Assembly (NCBI GenBank): GCA_024399225.1
Contig: JAKSHV010000004.1
Location: forward strand, 1 to 21,736
DNA from: an archaeon
Lineage (GTDB): Archaea > Thermoplasmatota > Thermoplasmata > Methanomassiliicoccales > Methanomethylophilaceae
DNA length: 21,736 bases
Direction of reading: 5' to 3'
Shown here: positions 7,759-15,426 of the stretch, piece by piece
Layout of the letters: each line of letters starts with the position of its first letter
How positions within the stretch are numbered: position 1 is the stretch's first letter
Made by a program: the position numbers and the translations under genes
The notes under the pieces: model-generated
The model's input: the letters and a program-made list of their open reading frames with translations, nothing else
Database searches by the model: none
What the model was told of the DNA's origin: nothing

Positions 7759-9018
7759 ATGGCAATGAGAGATTTCGAGTCCAAGGACGGAAAGATGATC
7801 TTCGGCGGAATGAACGTCGAGGACATCGCAAAAGAGTTCGGAACCCCCTGCTACGTCACCGACGAGGCAAGGCTCAGGGAGAACTACAGGAATGTCTACA
7901 AGGCATTCTCCAGGTACATGCCCACCGAGGTCCACTACGCATGCAAGGCAAACACCAACCTCGCCATCCTCAGAGTCCTCCAGCAGGAGGGAGCCGGTAT
8001 CGATGCCGTCTCCATCGGAGAGGTCTACACATGTCTCAAGGCAGGATTCGCACCTGAGAAGATCATGTACACCGGTGTCTTCGTAAGCACCGAGGAGCTC
8101 AAACTCGTCGCAGAGTCCGGAGTTATGATCAACCTCGACTCCGTCTATGAAATGGAGCGTCTTGCAAAGATCAAGCCCGGAGCACCCGTCTCCTTCAGGA
8201 TCACCCCCGGAGTCGGATCCGGACACGGCGACAAGGTCATCACCGGAAACAAGGGAGCCAAATTCGGAATCCCCAAGGATGATGTCGTCGCAACCTACGT
8301 CAGGGCAAAGGAGCTCGGACTCAACCCCATCGGAATCCACGCACACATCGGATCCGGCGGACAGCACGTCGAACCCTTCATCGAGGAGGCAGAAGTCCTC
8401 GCAGAACTCATCAACCAGATCGAAGAGGCTGGAATCAGCCTCGAATTCGTCGATATCGGCGGAGGTATCGGAGTCCCCTACAAGCCCAACGAGGACGAGA
8501 TGGACCTCAACGAGATGGCCTCCGAGGTCTGCGACGTCTTCGAGCAGCAGACCAACGTCAAGAAGATCATCCTCGAACCCGGAAGGTACATCATCTGCGA
8601 TGCCACCATCCTCCTCACCAGCTGCACCGATGTCAAGGACACCGGCGTAAAGAAGTACATCGGAGTCGACGCGGGATTCAACACCCTCATCAGGCCCGCC
8701 ATGTACGACTCCTTCCACTACATCCAGAACGGAAGCAAGTTCGGAAAGGCATGCACCGCCAAGTACGACATCGCAGGACCCATCTGTGAGTCCGGCGACT
8801 ATCTGGGACATGAGAGGGTACTCCCCGAGCCCGAGGAAGGCGACGTCATCGTCGTCTACAACGCCGGAGCATACGGATTCTCCATGAGCAGCAACTACAA
8901 CTCCAGGCCCCTCTGTGCCGAGGTCCTCGTCAACGACGGTAAGGCAGACCTTATCCGTGAGAAGGAGAAGATCGAGGAACAGTGGAGGCACCAGATCATC
9001 CCCGCGAGGCTCCAGTGA
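7759..9018 (+). CDS. lysA: Diaminopimelate decarboxylase
   Basis: LysA is the PLP-dependent last enzyme of lysine synthesis, releasing CO2 from meso-diaminopimelate. The 419-residue protein has the PLP lysine K63 in HYACKANTN, then HAHIGSGGQHV, FVDIGGGIGVPY and EPGRYIICDATI (phosphate- and cofactor-binding barrel parts). Near the C-terminus GPICESGDYL supplies the conserved cysteine/glutamate of the dimer-shared active site, and YNAGAYGFSMSSNYN completes it. The ATG at 7759 lies five nucleotides after the lysC stop; GAGG within the end of lysC is its ribosome binding site. A longer upstream open frame inside lysC is a shadow. Its TGA overlaps the dapF ATG by one base (TGATG), implying coupled translation. 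Confidence 0.95.
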   Translation: MAMRDFESKDGKMIFGGMNVEDIAKEFGTPCYVTDEARLRENYRNVYKAFSRYMPTEVHYACKANTNLAILRVLQQEGAGIDAVSIGEVYTCLKAGFAPEKIMYTGVFVSTEELKLVAESGVMINLDSVYEMERLAKIKPGAPVSFRITPGVGSGHGDKVITGNKGAKFGIPKDDVVATYVRAKELGLNPIGIHAHIGSGGQHVEPFIEEAEVLAELINQIEEAGISLEFVDIGGGIGVPYKPNEDEMDLNEMASEVCDVFEQQTNVKKIILEPGRYIICDATILLTSCTDVKDTGVKKYIGVDAGFNTLIRPAMYDSFHYIQNGSKFGKACTAKYDIAGPICESGDYLGHERVLPEPEEGDVIVVYNAGAYGFSMSSNYNSRPLCAEVLVNDGKADLIREKEKIEEQWRHQIIPARLQ

Positions 9019-9854
9019 TGAAATTCTGGAAATACCACGGATGCGGAAACGACTTCGTCGTCGTGGACGGAATCTCCGAGAAGATCGAGATCGACGTACC
9101 TTGGTGCGTCAAGGTCTGTGACCGCCACTTCGGTGTCGGAGCCGACGGAGTCCTCTACCTCATGCCCGGAGAAGACGGATGCGAGATCACCATGAGGATC
9201 ATCAACGCCGACGGTTCCGAGGCAGAGATGTGCGGAAACGGAATCCGCTGCATCGCCAAATATGCCAGGGACTTCAACATCGTCGACCACGACGAGTTCT
9301 CCATCCACACCGGCAGGGGAACCCTCATCGCCACCGTCTTCAAGGGAGACGACGGCAAGGTGAAGACCGTCCGCATCAACATGGGCGCACCCATCCTCGA
9401 TGCAAGGACCGTTCCCGTCAACTACGACGGACAGTTCATCAACCAGCCCTTCGAGATCGAAGGTGTCAAGTTCATGGCCAACGCCGTATCCATGGGCAAC
9501 CCCCACTTCATCACCTTCGATGACATCGGTGAGGAGAACGTCCAGAAACTCGGCCCCATCCTCGAAGGATACCGCGAGTTCTTCCCCAGGAAGACCAACG
9601 TCGAGTTCTGCAAGATCGTGGACGGCAAGATCTACATCACCGTCTACGAGAGGGGAGCCGCTTGGACCCTCGCCTGCGGAACCGGTGCATGCGCAACCAC
9701 CACCGCCGCCGCACTAAACAAATTCGTACCTTTCGACACCCCCGTGGATGTACATCTCCCCGGAGGATGGCTCAAGATCACCGTGGACAGCAAACTGCAG
9801 TATGTCCTGATGGAAGGACCCGCAGAGCTTGTCTACGAGGGAAACATCAACTGA
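9018..9854 (+). CDS. dapF: Diaminopimelate epimerase
   Basis: DapF converts LL- to meso-diaminopimelate with a two-cysteine acid/base mechanism and no cofactor. The 278-residue protein has HGCGNDFVVVDG (7-18), the first catalytic cysteine C72 in MCGNGIRC, and the second, C220, in ACGTGACA. The substrate-binding Glu-Arg pair is present in YERG. The stretch after it reads RGAAWT where most family members have RGxGET, so a usually conserved glycine and glutamate are replaced by Ala and Trp; the catalytic cysteines are intact, so activity is expected. Its start overlaps the lysA stop by one base. It sits between lysA and dapL, so the LL-isomer made by DapL is epimerised and then decarboxylated by its neighbours. 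Confidence 0.95.
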   Translation: MKFWKYHGCGNDFVVVDGISEKIEIDVPWCVKVCDRHFGVGADGVLYLMPGEDGCEITMRIINADGSEAEMCGNGIRCIAKYARDFNIVDHDEFSIHTGRGTLIATVFKGDDGKVKTVRINMGAPILDARTVPVNYDGQFINQPFEIEGVKFMANAVSMGNPHFITFDDIGEENVQKLGPILEGYREFFPRKTNVEFCKIVDGKIYITVYERGAAWTLACGTGACATTTAAALNKFVPFDTPVDVHLPGGWLKITVDSKLQYVLMEGPAELVYEGNIN

Positions 9855-9876
9855 ATATCACAAACTAGGTGAAAAC

Positions 9877-11034
9877 ATGGCAAAATTCGCACAGGCAGAA
9901 AGGCTTCAGAAACTGCCCCCTTACCTTTTCGTAATGCTCGAGGAACTCGCTGCACAGAAGAAGGCAGAGGGAGTCAAGATGATCGACTTCGGAATCGGAG
10001 ACCCCGACCTCCCCTGTCCCCCCGAGATCCTCGATGCAATGGACAAGGCGGCACGCGTCAACGAGAACCAGAAGTACTCCTCCTCCAAGGGAGAGAGGGA
10101 CCTCAGGGTCGCTGTTGCAGAGTACTACAAGAAGAGGTTCAACGTCAACGTCGACCCCGACAAGAACGTCTGCATCACCATCGGTTCCAAAGAAGGAATC
10201 TACAACATCGCACAGGCATTCATCAACGACGGCGATAAGATCGTCGCTCCCGCACCCGGATACCCCGTTTACTCCGGAGCCGCAACCCTCTTCAACAACG
10301 CCGTATGCGACAAAGTAAAACTCAAGGCAGAGAACAACTGGCTCCTTGACCTCGACGAGGTCCCCGAGGATGCAAAGATGCTCTACCTCAACTACCCCAA
10401 CAACCCCACCGGAGCATGTGCCGACCTCGACTATGTGAAGAAGGCATACAACTGGTGCGACAAGCACAACACCATCTTCGCATACGACAACGCTTACTGC
10501 GAGATGACCTTCGACGGATTCAGGGCACCTTCCTCCCTCCAGGCAGGAATGAACACCATCGAGTTCGGATCCTTCTCCAAAACCTTCTGCATGACCGGCT
10601 TCAGGCTCGGATTCGCAGTCGGACACGAGGACCTCGTCGGAGGACTCGCCAAATGTAAGGGACAGATCGACTCCGGTGCACCCATCTTCATCCAGAAGGC
10701 AGCCATCACCGCTCTCAACATGTACAACGACGAGGGATACCTCACCGGCATGGCAAAGGAGAACAACGATGAGTTCGGAGAGAGGAGGAAGGTCCTCGTA
10801 GAGGGTCTCAACGACCTCGGATTCGATGTCAAGATGCCCAGAGGAACATTCTATGTATGGTTCGACTGCGGCAAGTCTTCCATGGACTTCACCAAGGAAA
10901 TGATCGACAAGGGAATCATCGTCACTCCCGGAACCGGATTCGGCGGAGAGGACGGCTACATCAGGATCGCAGTCACCAGGAACATCGACTCCATCCAGGA
11001 AGCCCTCCGCAGAATGGGAAAGAAGAACGACTGA
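9877..11034 (+). CDS. dapL: LL-diaminopimelate aminotransferase
   Basis: This is a fold-type I PLP aminotransferase of 385 residues. The PLP lysine K235 is in SFSKTFCMTGFRLGF; NYPNNPTGA (172-180), the Asp/Tyr pair of YDNAYCE (203-209), GIGDPDLPCP near the N-terminus and SSSKGERDLRVAVA match the DapL branch. DapL turns tetrahydrodipicolinate directly into LL-diaminopimelate using glutamate, bypassing the succinylase and acetylase branches, and its place at the end of a dapA-lysC-lysA-dapF operon strongly supports this over a generic aspartate aminotransferase. ATG 9877 follows AGGTG (9867-9871); the longer frame from 9829 overlaps dapF and is less likely. A TTCG hairpin follows the stop. Confidence 0.92.
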   Translation: MAKFAQAERLQKLPPYLFVMLEELAAQKKAEGVKMIDFGIGDPDLPCPPEILDAMDKAARVNENQKYSSSKGERDLRVAVAEYYKKRFNVNVDPDKNVCITIGSKEGIYNIAQAFINDGDKIVAPAPGYPVYSGAATLFNNAVCDKVKLKAENNWLLDLDEVPEDAKMLYLNYPNNPTGACADLDYVKKAYNWCDKHNTIFAYDNAYCEMTFDGFRAPSSLQAGMNTIEFGSFSKTFCMTGFRLGFAVGHEDLVGGLAKCKGQIDSGAPIFIQKAAITALNMYNDEGYLTGMAKENNDEFGERRKVLVEGLNDLGFDVKMPRGTFYVWFDCGKSSMDFTKEMIDKGIIVTPGTGFGGEDGYIRIAVTRNIDSIQEALRRMGKKND

Positions 11035-11042
11035 AACTAATT

Positions 11043-11071
11043 CCGGGACTTCGGTCCCGGTTCATTTTTTA
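11043..11071 (+). terminator. TTCG-loop hairpin plus T-tract after dapL
   Basis: CCGGGAC (11043-11049) pairs perfectly with GTCCCGG (11054-11060) around a TTCG tetraloop, and the T-rich tail ends near 11071. It lies nine bases after the dapL stop and closes the lysine operon. Archaeal termination depends mainly on the T-tract; the hairpin may stabilise the mRNA end. Confidence 0.75.
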
Positions 11072-11086
11072 TCTGAAGGCACGGAC

Positions 11087-11986
11087 ATGGCTTCTGGAAA
11101 GGAACCGGTCAAGGACGAGACATACACTGAGATAAACGCATATCTACAGGAACTTGTGAACGGTTCCGACTATGCCAACATCCGTGACAGACTGTCGGCG
11201 AAAAGCATCTCCGATATAGAGTGCCAGATATTCGAAATAAACAATTCAGCAGAACCTTGGAAGCTTGTCAAGACCGCTGCCGAGATACTCCGTTCTGAAT
11301 TCAAACTGGATTACGATGACCTGGTGTTCGAAGGCGGATGGATGGACCATCTCCCCAAGATGGTGGCCCGCAACTACCTCCTCAGACACTTCCTCGAACT
11401 CGGTAACGGACTGGAGGGATCCAACAAACGTCTGTTCGATGCGACCCTCAACACCGCCGCCGATGACTACACTGGATTCGTAGACCTGATAGTCATCAAG
11501 ATCCAAACTCTTGGAGAGGTAAGGCACTACGAATTCCTGGAGGAGGATCTCCCCAAGGTGGAGCTCTACCTGACCGCCATCCTCCTTCTGATGGAATACT
11601 GCAAGGACATGCTAGACATGTCCTCCACCCTCAGACCGTCCCTGTTCCAGATGCGTAACCGCAGGATGGAAGGACGTATCCGCGGAGTGATCGAGATGTC
11701 CCTCTTCCGCAGGGAATGCCCCGCCATCACGGACCTCCTTGCCAAGGTGTCCCAGGCAGTCACCGACATAACCAACGACGAATCTCTCAGAGAACTCCAG
11801 ATGGCACGCAACGAGCGCTACAAACAAAGCAAGATGCGTCTGTACAGATACACCATCAGGTGTACCGAGGACCTCAACATCCAACTGGAAGCCTGCGACC
11901 CCTATGATTTCACACACAGGGCGGATCTGAAGAAACAGCTCGAACAGGTCCAGATATTCCAGAGAAGTTTCGATAAGGACAGGTAA
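11087..11986 (+). CDS. Uncharacterised, mostly helical protein
   Basis: I do not recognise a family for this 299-residue protein. It has no signal peptide or convincing membrane span; the most hydrophobic stretch (LTAILLLMEY, about 164-173) looks like a buried helix. The sequence is charged and helix-rich, with a basic patch around residues 185-205 (MRNRRMEGRIRGVIEMSLFRREC) and a heptad-like C-terminus (RADLKKQLEQVQIFQRSF) that could form a short coiled coil. It follows the lysine operon terminator, so probably has its own promoter within the T-rich 11061-11072 region or relies on read-through. It converges on the HIRAN gene with only two bases between the stop codons. Codon use resembles its neighbours, with no sign of recent transfer. 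Function unknown. Confidence 0.75.
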   Translation: MASGKEPVKDETYTEINAYLQELVNGSDYANIRDRLSAKSISDIECQIFEINNSAEPWKLVKTAAEILRSEFKLDYDDLVFEGGWMDHLPKMVARNYLLRHFLELGNGLEGSNKRLFDATLNTAADDYTGFVDLIVIKIQTLGEVRHYEFLEEDLPKVELYLTAILLLMEYCKDMLDMSSTLRPSLFQMRNRRMEGRIRGVIEMSLFRRECPAITDLLAKVSQAVTDITNDESLRELQMARNERYKQSKMRLYRYTIRCTEDLNIQLEACDPYDFTHRADLKKQLEQVQIFQRSFDKDR

Positions 11987-11988
11987 TC

Positions 11989-12963
11989 TTACCTAAGTGA
12001 ACTGATGGTTATCGTACCATCGTCATCTATGCCGTATTTTGTATCCTTGTGAGTGGACGGGAGTCTTATGATGTTCCCGAAGACTCCGTTGGGCACCATA
12101 TTATTGGGAATCGGGATCGGCTTCAACCAATCATCCAGAAGCTCGTTCAAGGTCTCGATAGCGGAATCGTCAGAGAGCTTGCATATCGAACTGTCATTCT
12201 CTATAATCAGCCTGTGTTCACCGTTTTTACCGAAAACAAGTGTCATGACGCATGCACCAGACCAGCTTCTGCAGACGTAGAGTCTTTTGCGGGTGCAGAT
12301 GAAGTTCCAACGGTCATCCATGGACATGGACAGGTGCCCCCATCTCATATCCCACCGCTCATCTGAGGTGAATTTCCTGATGAAAGGCACTTCGCGGGTG
12401 TTTTTTGACATGGGTATGAATCCGAATGTCACCTTCGTCACAGGAACATTGTCCATCTGGTAAAGTGGCCCGGATATGCTGTCATATGACACGCTGAAGT
12501 GACGGCGTGTGCATCTGCCCCTTACCATGCATACCATGACCCTTAGCTCAGGGATATCTGCATCCACATGAAGTACGACCGCATAGAATAACTCGCCAAG
12601 ATCCATCAGTTTGGCAATGACGGAATTGGAGGTCTTGGGGATGTATCCGACCTTTGTTCCGGATTCATCGAGTACCAATATCGCATTGTCATCATGGGGA
12701 TTGTTCTCGCGTTCGAGATACATTTCCTGACCCTCTTCCAATCCTGCAAGAGTCTCGGAAACATTCGGAACAAAGCATGTGCCAGCTACCGTCACCTCGA
12801 TGATAGGATCACTACGGGGAGGTGCATCCGACGGTGTACTGTAGGGGATGTTGCATCTCCTGCAACGTAATTTGGCTTCCTCTTCCGTTAATTTTCCAGA
12901 ACCGCAATACCAACCGAATATCGGATGGAAATATACAAGGGGCATTGGTTGCGGAGGCGTCAT
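11989..12963 (-). CDS. HIRAN-domain protein with C-terminal RSWxG module
   Basis: The 324-residue protein has three visible parts. Residues 1-45 contain C20, C34 and C37 (CRRC), suggesting a small metal-binding region. Residues about 55-150 match a HIRAN domain: VAGTCF, LERENNPHDDNAI and KVGYIPK are the family hallmarks. HIRAN in eukaryotic HLTF/Rad5 binds 3' DNA ends, and stand-alone bacterial/archaeal copies are of unknown role. Residues about 200-275 carry RWGHLSMSMDDRWNF and LYVCRSWSGAC, a tryptophan-rich pattern I recall only from uncharacterised proteins and cannot name. No helicase or nuclease motif is present. ATG 12963 lies just after the pgk terminator; no clear TATA is visible between them, so transcription may depend on read-through. 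A DNA-damage role is speculation. Confidence 0.8.
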   Translation of the reverse strand: MTPPQPMPLVYFHPIFGWYCGSGKLTEEEAKLRCRRCNIPYSTPSDAPPRSDPIIEVTVAGTCFVPNVSETLAGLEEGQEMYLERENNPHDDNAILVLDESGTKVGYIPKTSNSVIAKLMDLGELFYAVVLHVDADIPELRVMVCMVRGRCTRRHFSVSYDSISGPLYQMDNVPVTKVTFGFIPMSKNTREVPFIRKFTSDERWDMRWGHLSMSMDDRWNFICTRKRLYVCRSWSGACVMTLVFGKNGEHRLIIENDSSICKLSDDSAIETLNELLDDWLKPIPIPNNMVPNGVFGNIIRLPSTHKDTKYGIDDDGTITISSLR

Positions 12964-12970
12964 AGGTACT

Positions 12971-12996
12971 TGTGAAAAGGTTGGGGCCGAAGCCCC
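12971..12996 (-). terminator. TTCG-loop hairpin plus T-tract after pgk
   Basis: On the reverse strand GGGGC-TTCG-GCCCC (12996-12983) begins ten bases after the pgk stop and is followed by AACCTTTTCAC. It has the same TTCG loop as the terminator after dapL. Confidence 0.7.
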
Positions 12997-13005
12997 TTGA
13001 AATGT

Positions 13006-14241
13006 TTACTGTCCGTTTCCGAACTTGGACTTGGAGTGCTCAAGTGCGACGATGACGGGGAGGGGATCCTTCAGGAGGAAGGTCTCGAGTGCTCCTCCAC
13101 CGGTGCTCACATAGGACATGGAGTCGGCAAGGTCGAACCTCTCTGCTGCTGCGGAAGTGTGTCCTCCACCGAGAACGGAAAGACCTTTGCTCTCGACCAT
13201 TGCGGTCATGATGGCCTTGGTTCCGACCTCGAATCCCTCTTTCTCGAACATTCCGGCAGGACCGGACATGAAGGAGGTCTTGGAGACTTCGAGGACCTTC
13301 CTGAACTTCTCAGCGGACTGGTCTCCGATGTCGAGTGCTGCTCCTGCGGTGGCCATGTCACCGATGTTGACGCTGACCCTCTTTCCGTCCTTCTCGACGG
13401 CGACGTCGGAAGGCAGGATGATCCTCTGACCGTATTTGGCCATGACATCCTGTGCTTTCTTGAAGTTCTCCTCGGTGAGCTCCTCCTGGAGGGGAACCTT
13501 GGATTCTTCTCCGATGTCCACTCCGCGTGCCATAAGGAATGCATTTCCTGCAAGTCCTACGACGATGACGGTGTCTGCGGTGTTGGTGCTGAGGACACGG
13601 TCGATCATGTGGGGGACGTCACCGAACTTGGCGCCTCCGAGAATGAAGACGGAGGGCCTGCGGGGGTTGTTGAAGATGGTCTCGAGTGCGTACATCTCCT
13701 TGGCCATGAGCCTTCCGGATGCGGAGGGGAGCACGTCCTCGAACCCTACGAGGGAACACTGGGACCTGTGGGCTGCTCCGAATGCGTCGCAGACGTAGAG
13801 GTCGAAGAGGGGTGCGAGAGCCTTGACGATCTCGCCCTGTGCGTGACCTTCCATGTCGAGCTTGGCGGTCTCGGAATCGATTGCACGGACGTTTCCGAGA
13901 AGGAGGAGTTCTCCCTCTCCGAGTGCCTCGATTGCCTTCTTGGCATCGTCACCGAGGACGTCGTCGACGTACTTCACGGGAGTGTTGAGGTTCTTGGACA
14001 GAAGTGCGGCGTGCTGGGAGAGGTCGGTGAAATCCCATTTTCCCTTCCTGCTCTGGTGAGCGAGGATGACGAGTTTTGCCTTCTTTCCGAGGAGTTCCCT
14101 AATAGTGGGGATGACTGCCCTGATCCTGACGTCGTTGATGATCTTCAGGGTCTTCTTGTCCATGGGACAGTTGATGTCGACCCTGAGAAGGACCCTCTTG
14201 CCCTTGAAGTTCAGATCGCCGAGAGTGTTGTATGCGCCCAT
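13006..14241 (-). CDS. pgk: Phosphoglycerate kinase
   Basis: This 411-residue enzyme interconverts 1,3-bisphosphoglycerate and 3-phosphoglycerate with ADP/ATP. The N-terminal RVLLRVDINCPMD matches the phosphoglycerate-binding signature, LAHQSRKGKWDF supplies the HxxR-type basic patch, and VCDAFGAAHRSQCSLVGF is the conserved DAFG.AHR segment. In the nucleotide domain GGAKFGDVPHM and GGGHTSAAAE are archaeal-style versions of the usual GGAKvxDK and GGGdT motifs. LLLGNVRAIDSE differs from the common LLENVRF. It lies nine bases downstream of gap, with the same orientation, so the two form an operon; in an autotrophic or methanogenic archaeon this pair mainly serves gluconeogenesis. The long open frame on the other strand is a codon-bias shadow. 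Confidence 0.95.
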   Translation of the reverse strand: MGAYNTLGDLNFKGKRVLLRVDINCPMDKKTLKIINDVRIRAVIPTIRELLGKKAKLVILAHQSRKGKWDFTDLSQHAALLSKNLNTPVKYVDDVLGDDAKKAIEALGEGELLLLGNVRAIDSETAKLDMEGHAQGEIVKALAPLFDLYVCDAFGAAHRSQCSLVGFEDVLPSASGRLMAKEMYALETIFNNPRRPSVFILGGAKFGDVPHMIDRVLSTNTADTVIVVGLAGNAFLMARGVDIGEESKVPLQEELTEENFKKAQDVMAKYGQRIILPSDVAVEKDGKRVSVNIGDMATAGAALDIGDQSAEKFRKVLEVSKTSFMSGPAGMFEKEGFEVGTKAIMTAMVESKGLSVLGGGHTSAAAERFDLADSMSYVSTGGGALETFLLKDPLPVIVALEHSKSKFGNGQ

Positions 14242-14250
14242 ATCGGTGCC

Positions 14251-15264
14251 TCAGTGGTCGATTCCGAGGGACTTGTTGGTCTTTGCAACGGATTCCTCGC
14301 ACTCCATAACCTTGCACATGGACCTGATACAGTCGATGTTCTCGGGAATGACGTCGGACTCCTGGTGGACTGCCTGGTAGTAGTAGAGGGTGTCGCCGAC
14401 GACCTTGATTCCGTCGGACCATACGCAGATCTCGTACATGTCGGACCTGGACCTTCCGAGCTCCCTTGCGAGCTCCATGCACTGTGCGGTAGACTTGATT
14501 CCGTCTTTGGAGGAGACAAGCCTTACACGGGGTGCCTTCTTGAAGACCTCGAGGACCTCCTCGGTGGAGACTTCCTTTCCGAGTTTGACGACGACGGCCT
14601 GGATGTGCATGAGGGTGGTGGAACACTTGATTGCCATGGAGGTGATGTCAAGCCAGGGCATGATGCTCTTCACGTCTACTCCGTGGTGGGTAGGGAGAGA
14701 GACAGAGGGCTCGAGTGCGTTGACGGGTCCGGTCTTGCTGTCTCCGGGGTCTGCTGCACGCCTTACGATGGTAACGTATGCGTTCTGGACCTTGTACTCC
14801 TTGTCGAGAAGGGAAAGGGTCCTGAGAAGACCGGTGGTGTTACAGGAGACGACCCTGGAGAACTGTGCTCCCCAGGACTCTTTGTAGTTGGCAGTGGAGT
14901 TGAAGGAGACTCCGGTGAGTCCGTGCTCCTCTCCTCCCTGGAAGATTCCCTTGATTCCGGCGGCCTGGTATTTTGCCTTGTACTCCTCTCCGAAGTCTCC
15001 AGGGGTTGCATCGACCATGATGTCGACCTTTCCGATCAGGTCATCGATGGTTCCTGCGGTCTGAATTCCTGCTTTGGCGAATTTCTCGACGTTCTCTGCG
15101 GGAACGTAGATGGGGATGCCTGCTGCAGCGGCGGTCTTGGCCTCGAAGGAGGGCCTGGTCTTGGTGACTCCGATGAGTTCCATATCGTCCTGCATGCTGA
15201 CTGCGGTTGCTACCCTCTTTCCGATGGTACCGTATCCGTTTACTCCGACCTTGATTTTAGCCAT
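14251..15264 (-). CDS. gap: Type II (archaeal) glyceraldehyde-3-phosphate dehydrogenase
   Basis: The 337-residue protein has the NAD(P) fold VGVNGYGTIGKRVA at the N-terminus and the catalytic cysteine C141 in VVSCNTTGL, with DATPGDFG and FQGGEEHG before it; this arrangement is the archaeal type II GAPDH, distinct from bacterial/eukaryal GapA. It interconverts glyceraldehyde-3-phosphate and 1,3-bisphosphoglycerate, feeding the product directly to the downstream pgk. The ATG at 15264 lies about 27-30 nt from a reverse-strand TATA-like run (15291-15298), consistent with a leaderless mRNA. A divergent spacer with a GC-rich motif separates it from ilvB. Confidence 0.95.
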   Translation of the reverse strand: MAKIKVGVNGYGTIGKRVATAVSMQDDMELIGVTKTRPSFEAKTAAAAGIPIYVPAENVEKFAKAGIQTAGTIDDLIGKVDIMVDATPGDFGEEYKAKYQAAGIKGIFQGGEEHGLTGVSFNSTANYKESWGAQFSRVVSCNTTGLLRTLSLLDKEYKVQNAYVTIVRRAADPGDSKTGPVNALEPSVSLPTHHGVDVKSIMPWLDITSMAIKCSTTLMHIQAVVVKLGKEVSTEEVLEVFKKAPRVRLVSSKDGIKSTAQCMELARELGRSRSDMYEICVWSDGIKVVGDTLYYYQAVHQESDVIPENIDCIRSMCKVMECEESVAKTNKSLGIDH

Positions 15265-15426
15265 GGGTATTTCACTTGGAAGCGTGTATCATTTTAACAT
15301 TAATAATGGGTGCGCACGCGCGTATAAAAAGAACCGTAACGCCGTCAGGACATGCCCGTGTTCCAGACAGAAATTACGGACAATCCGTTTTATAGGGAGA
15401 CCCATATTCGAACACAGGTTGATTCT
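15265..15426. promoter_or_regulatory. Divergent gap/ilvB promoter region with GC-rich motif
   Basis: Elements seen: a reverse TATA-like ATTTTAAC (15291-15298) for gap; the motif GCGCACGCGCGTA (15312-15324), which runs into a strong forward TATAAAAA (15323-15330); and a second TATA-like TTTATAG (15388-15394). From the strong TATA a transcript would start near 15352, which is also an in-frame ATG. The motif differs at one position from the one before ilvC (19791-19803). Alternating purine-pyrimidine sequence here could also favour Z-DNA. Confidence 0.55.

Noticed and set aside
6377..8991. Two long minus-strand open frames opposite lysC and lysA
   Set aside because: Same codon-bias artefact; rich in Asp/Val/Gly with no motifs, opposite clear enzymes.
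6346..9861. 13-nt repeat AACTGAATATCAC behind dapA and at the dapF stop (6346-6358 and 9849-9861)
   Set aside because: A few 13-mer matches are expected by chance in a window this size, and one copy overlaps coding sequence.
12997..15297. A 766-codon open frame on the plus strand spanning gap and pgk
   Set aside because: It is exactly antisense to two well-recognised enzymes; the strong codon bias of this genome leaves the opposite strand free of stops. The translated product has no family features.
15352..15426. N-terminal extension of the first ilvB from ATG 15352
   Set aside because: Not adopted because the extra 25 residues have no counterpart in the second copy and an AGGT-preceded ATG lies at the family-typical start; however its ideal distance from TATAAAAA means it cannot be excluded.
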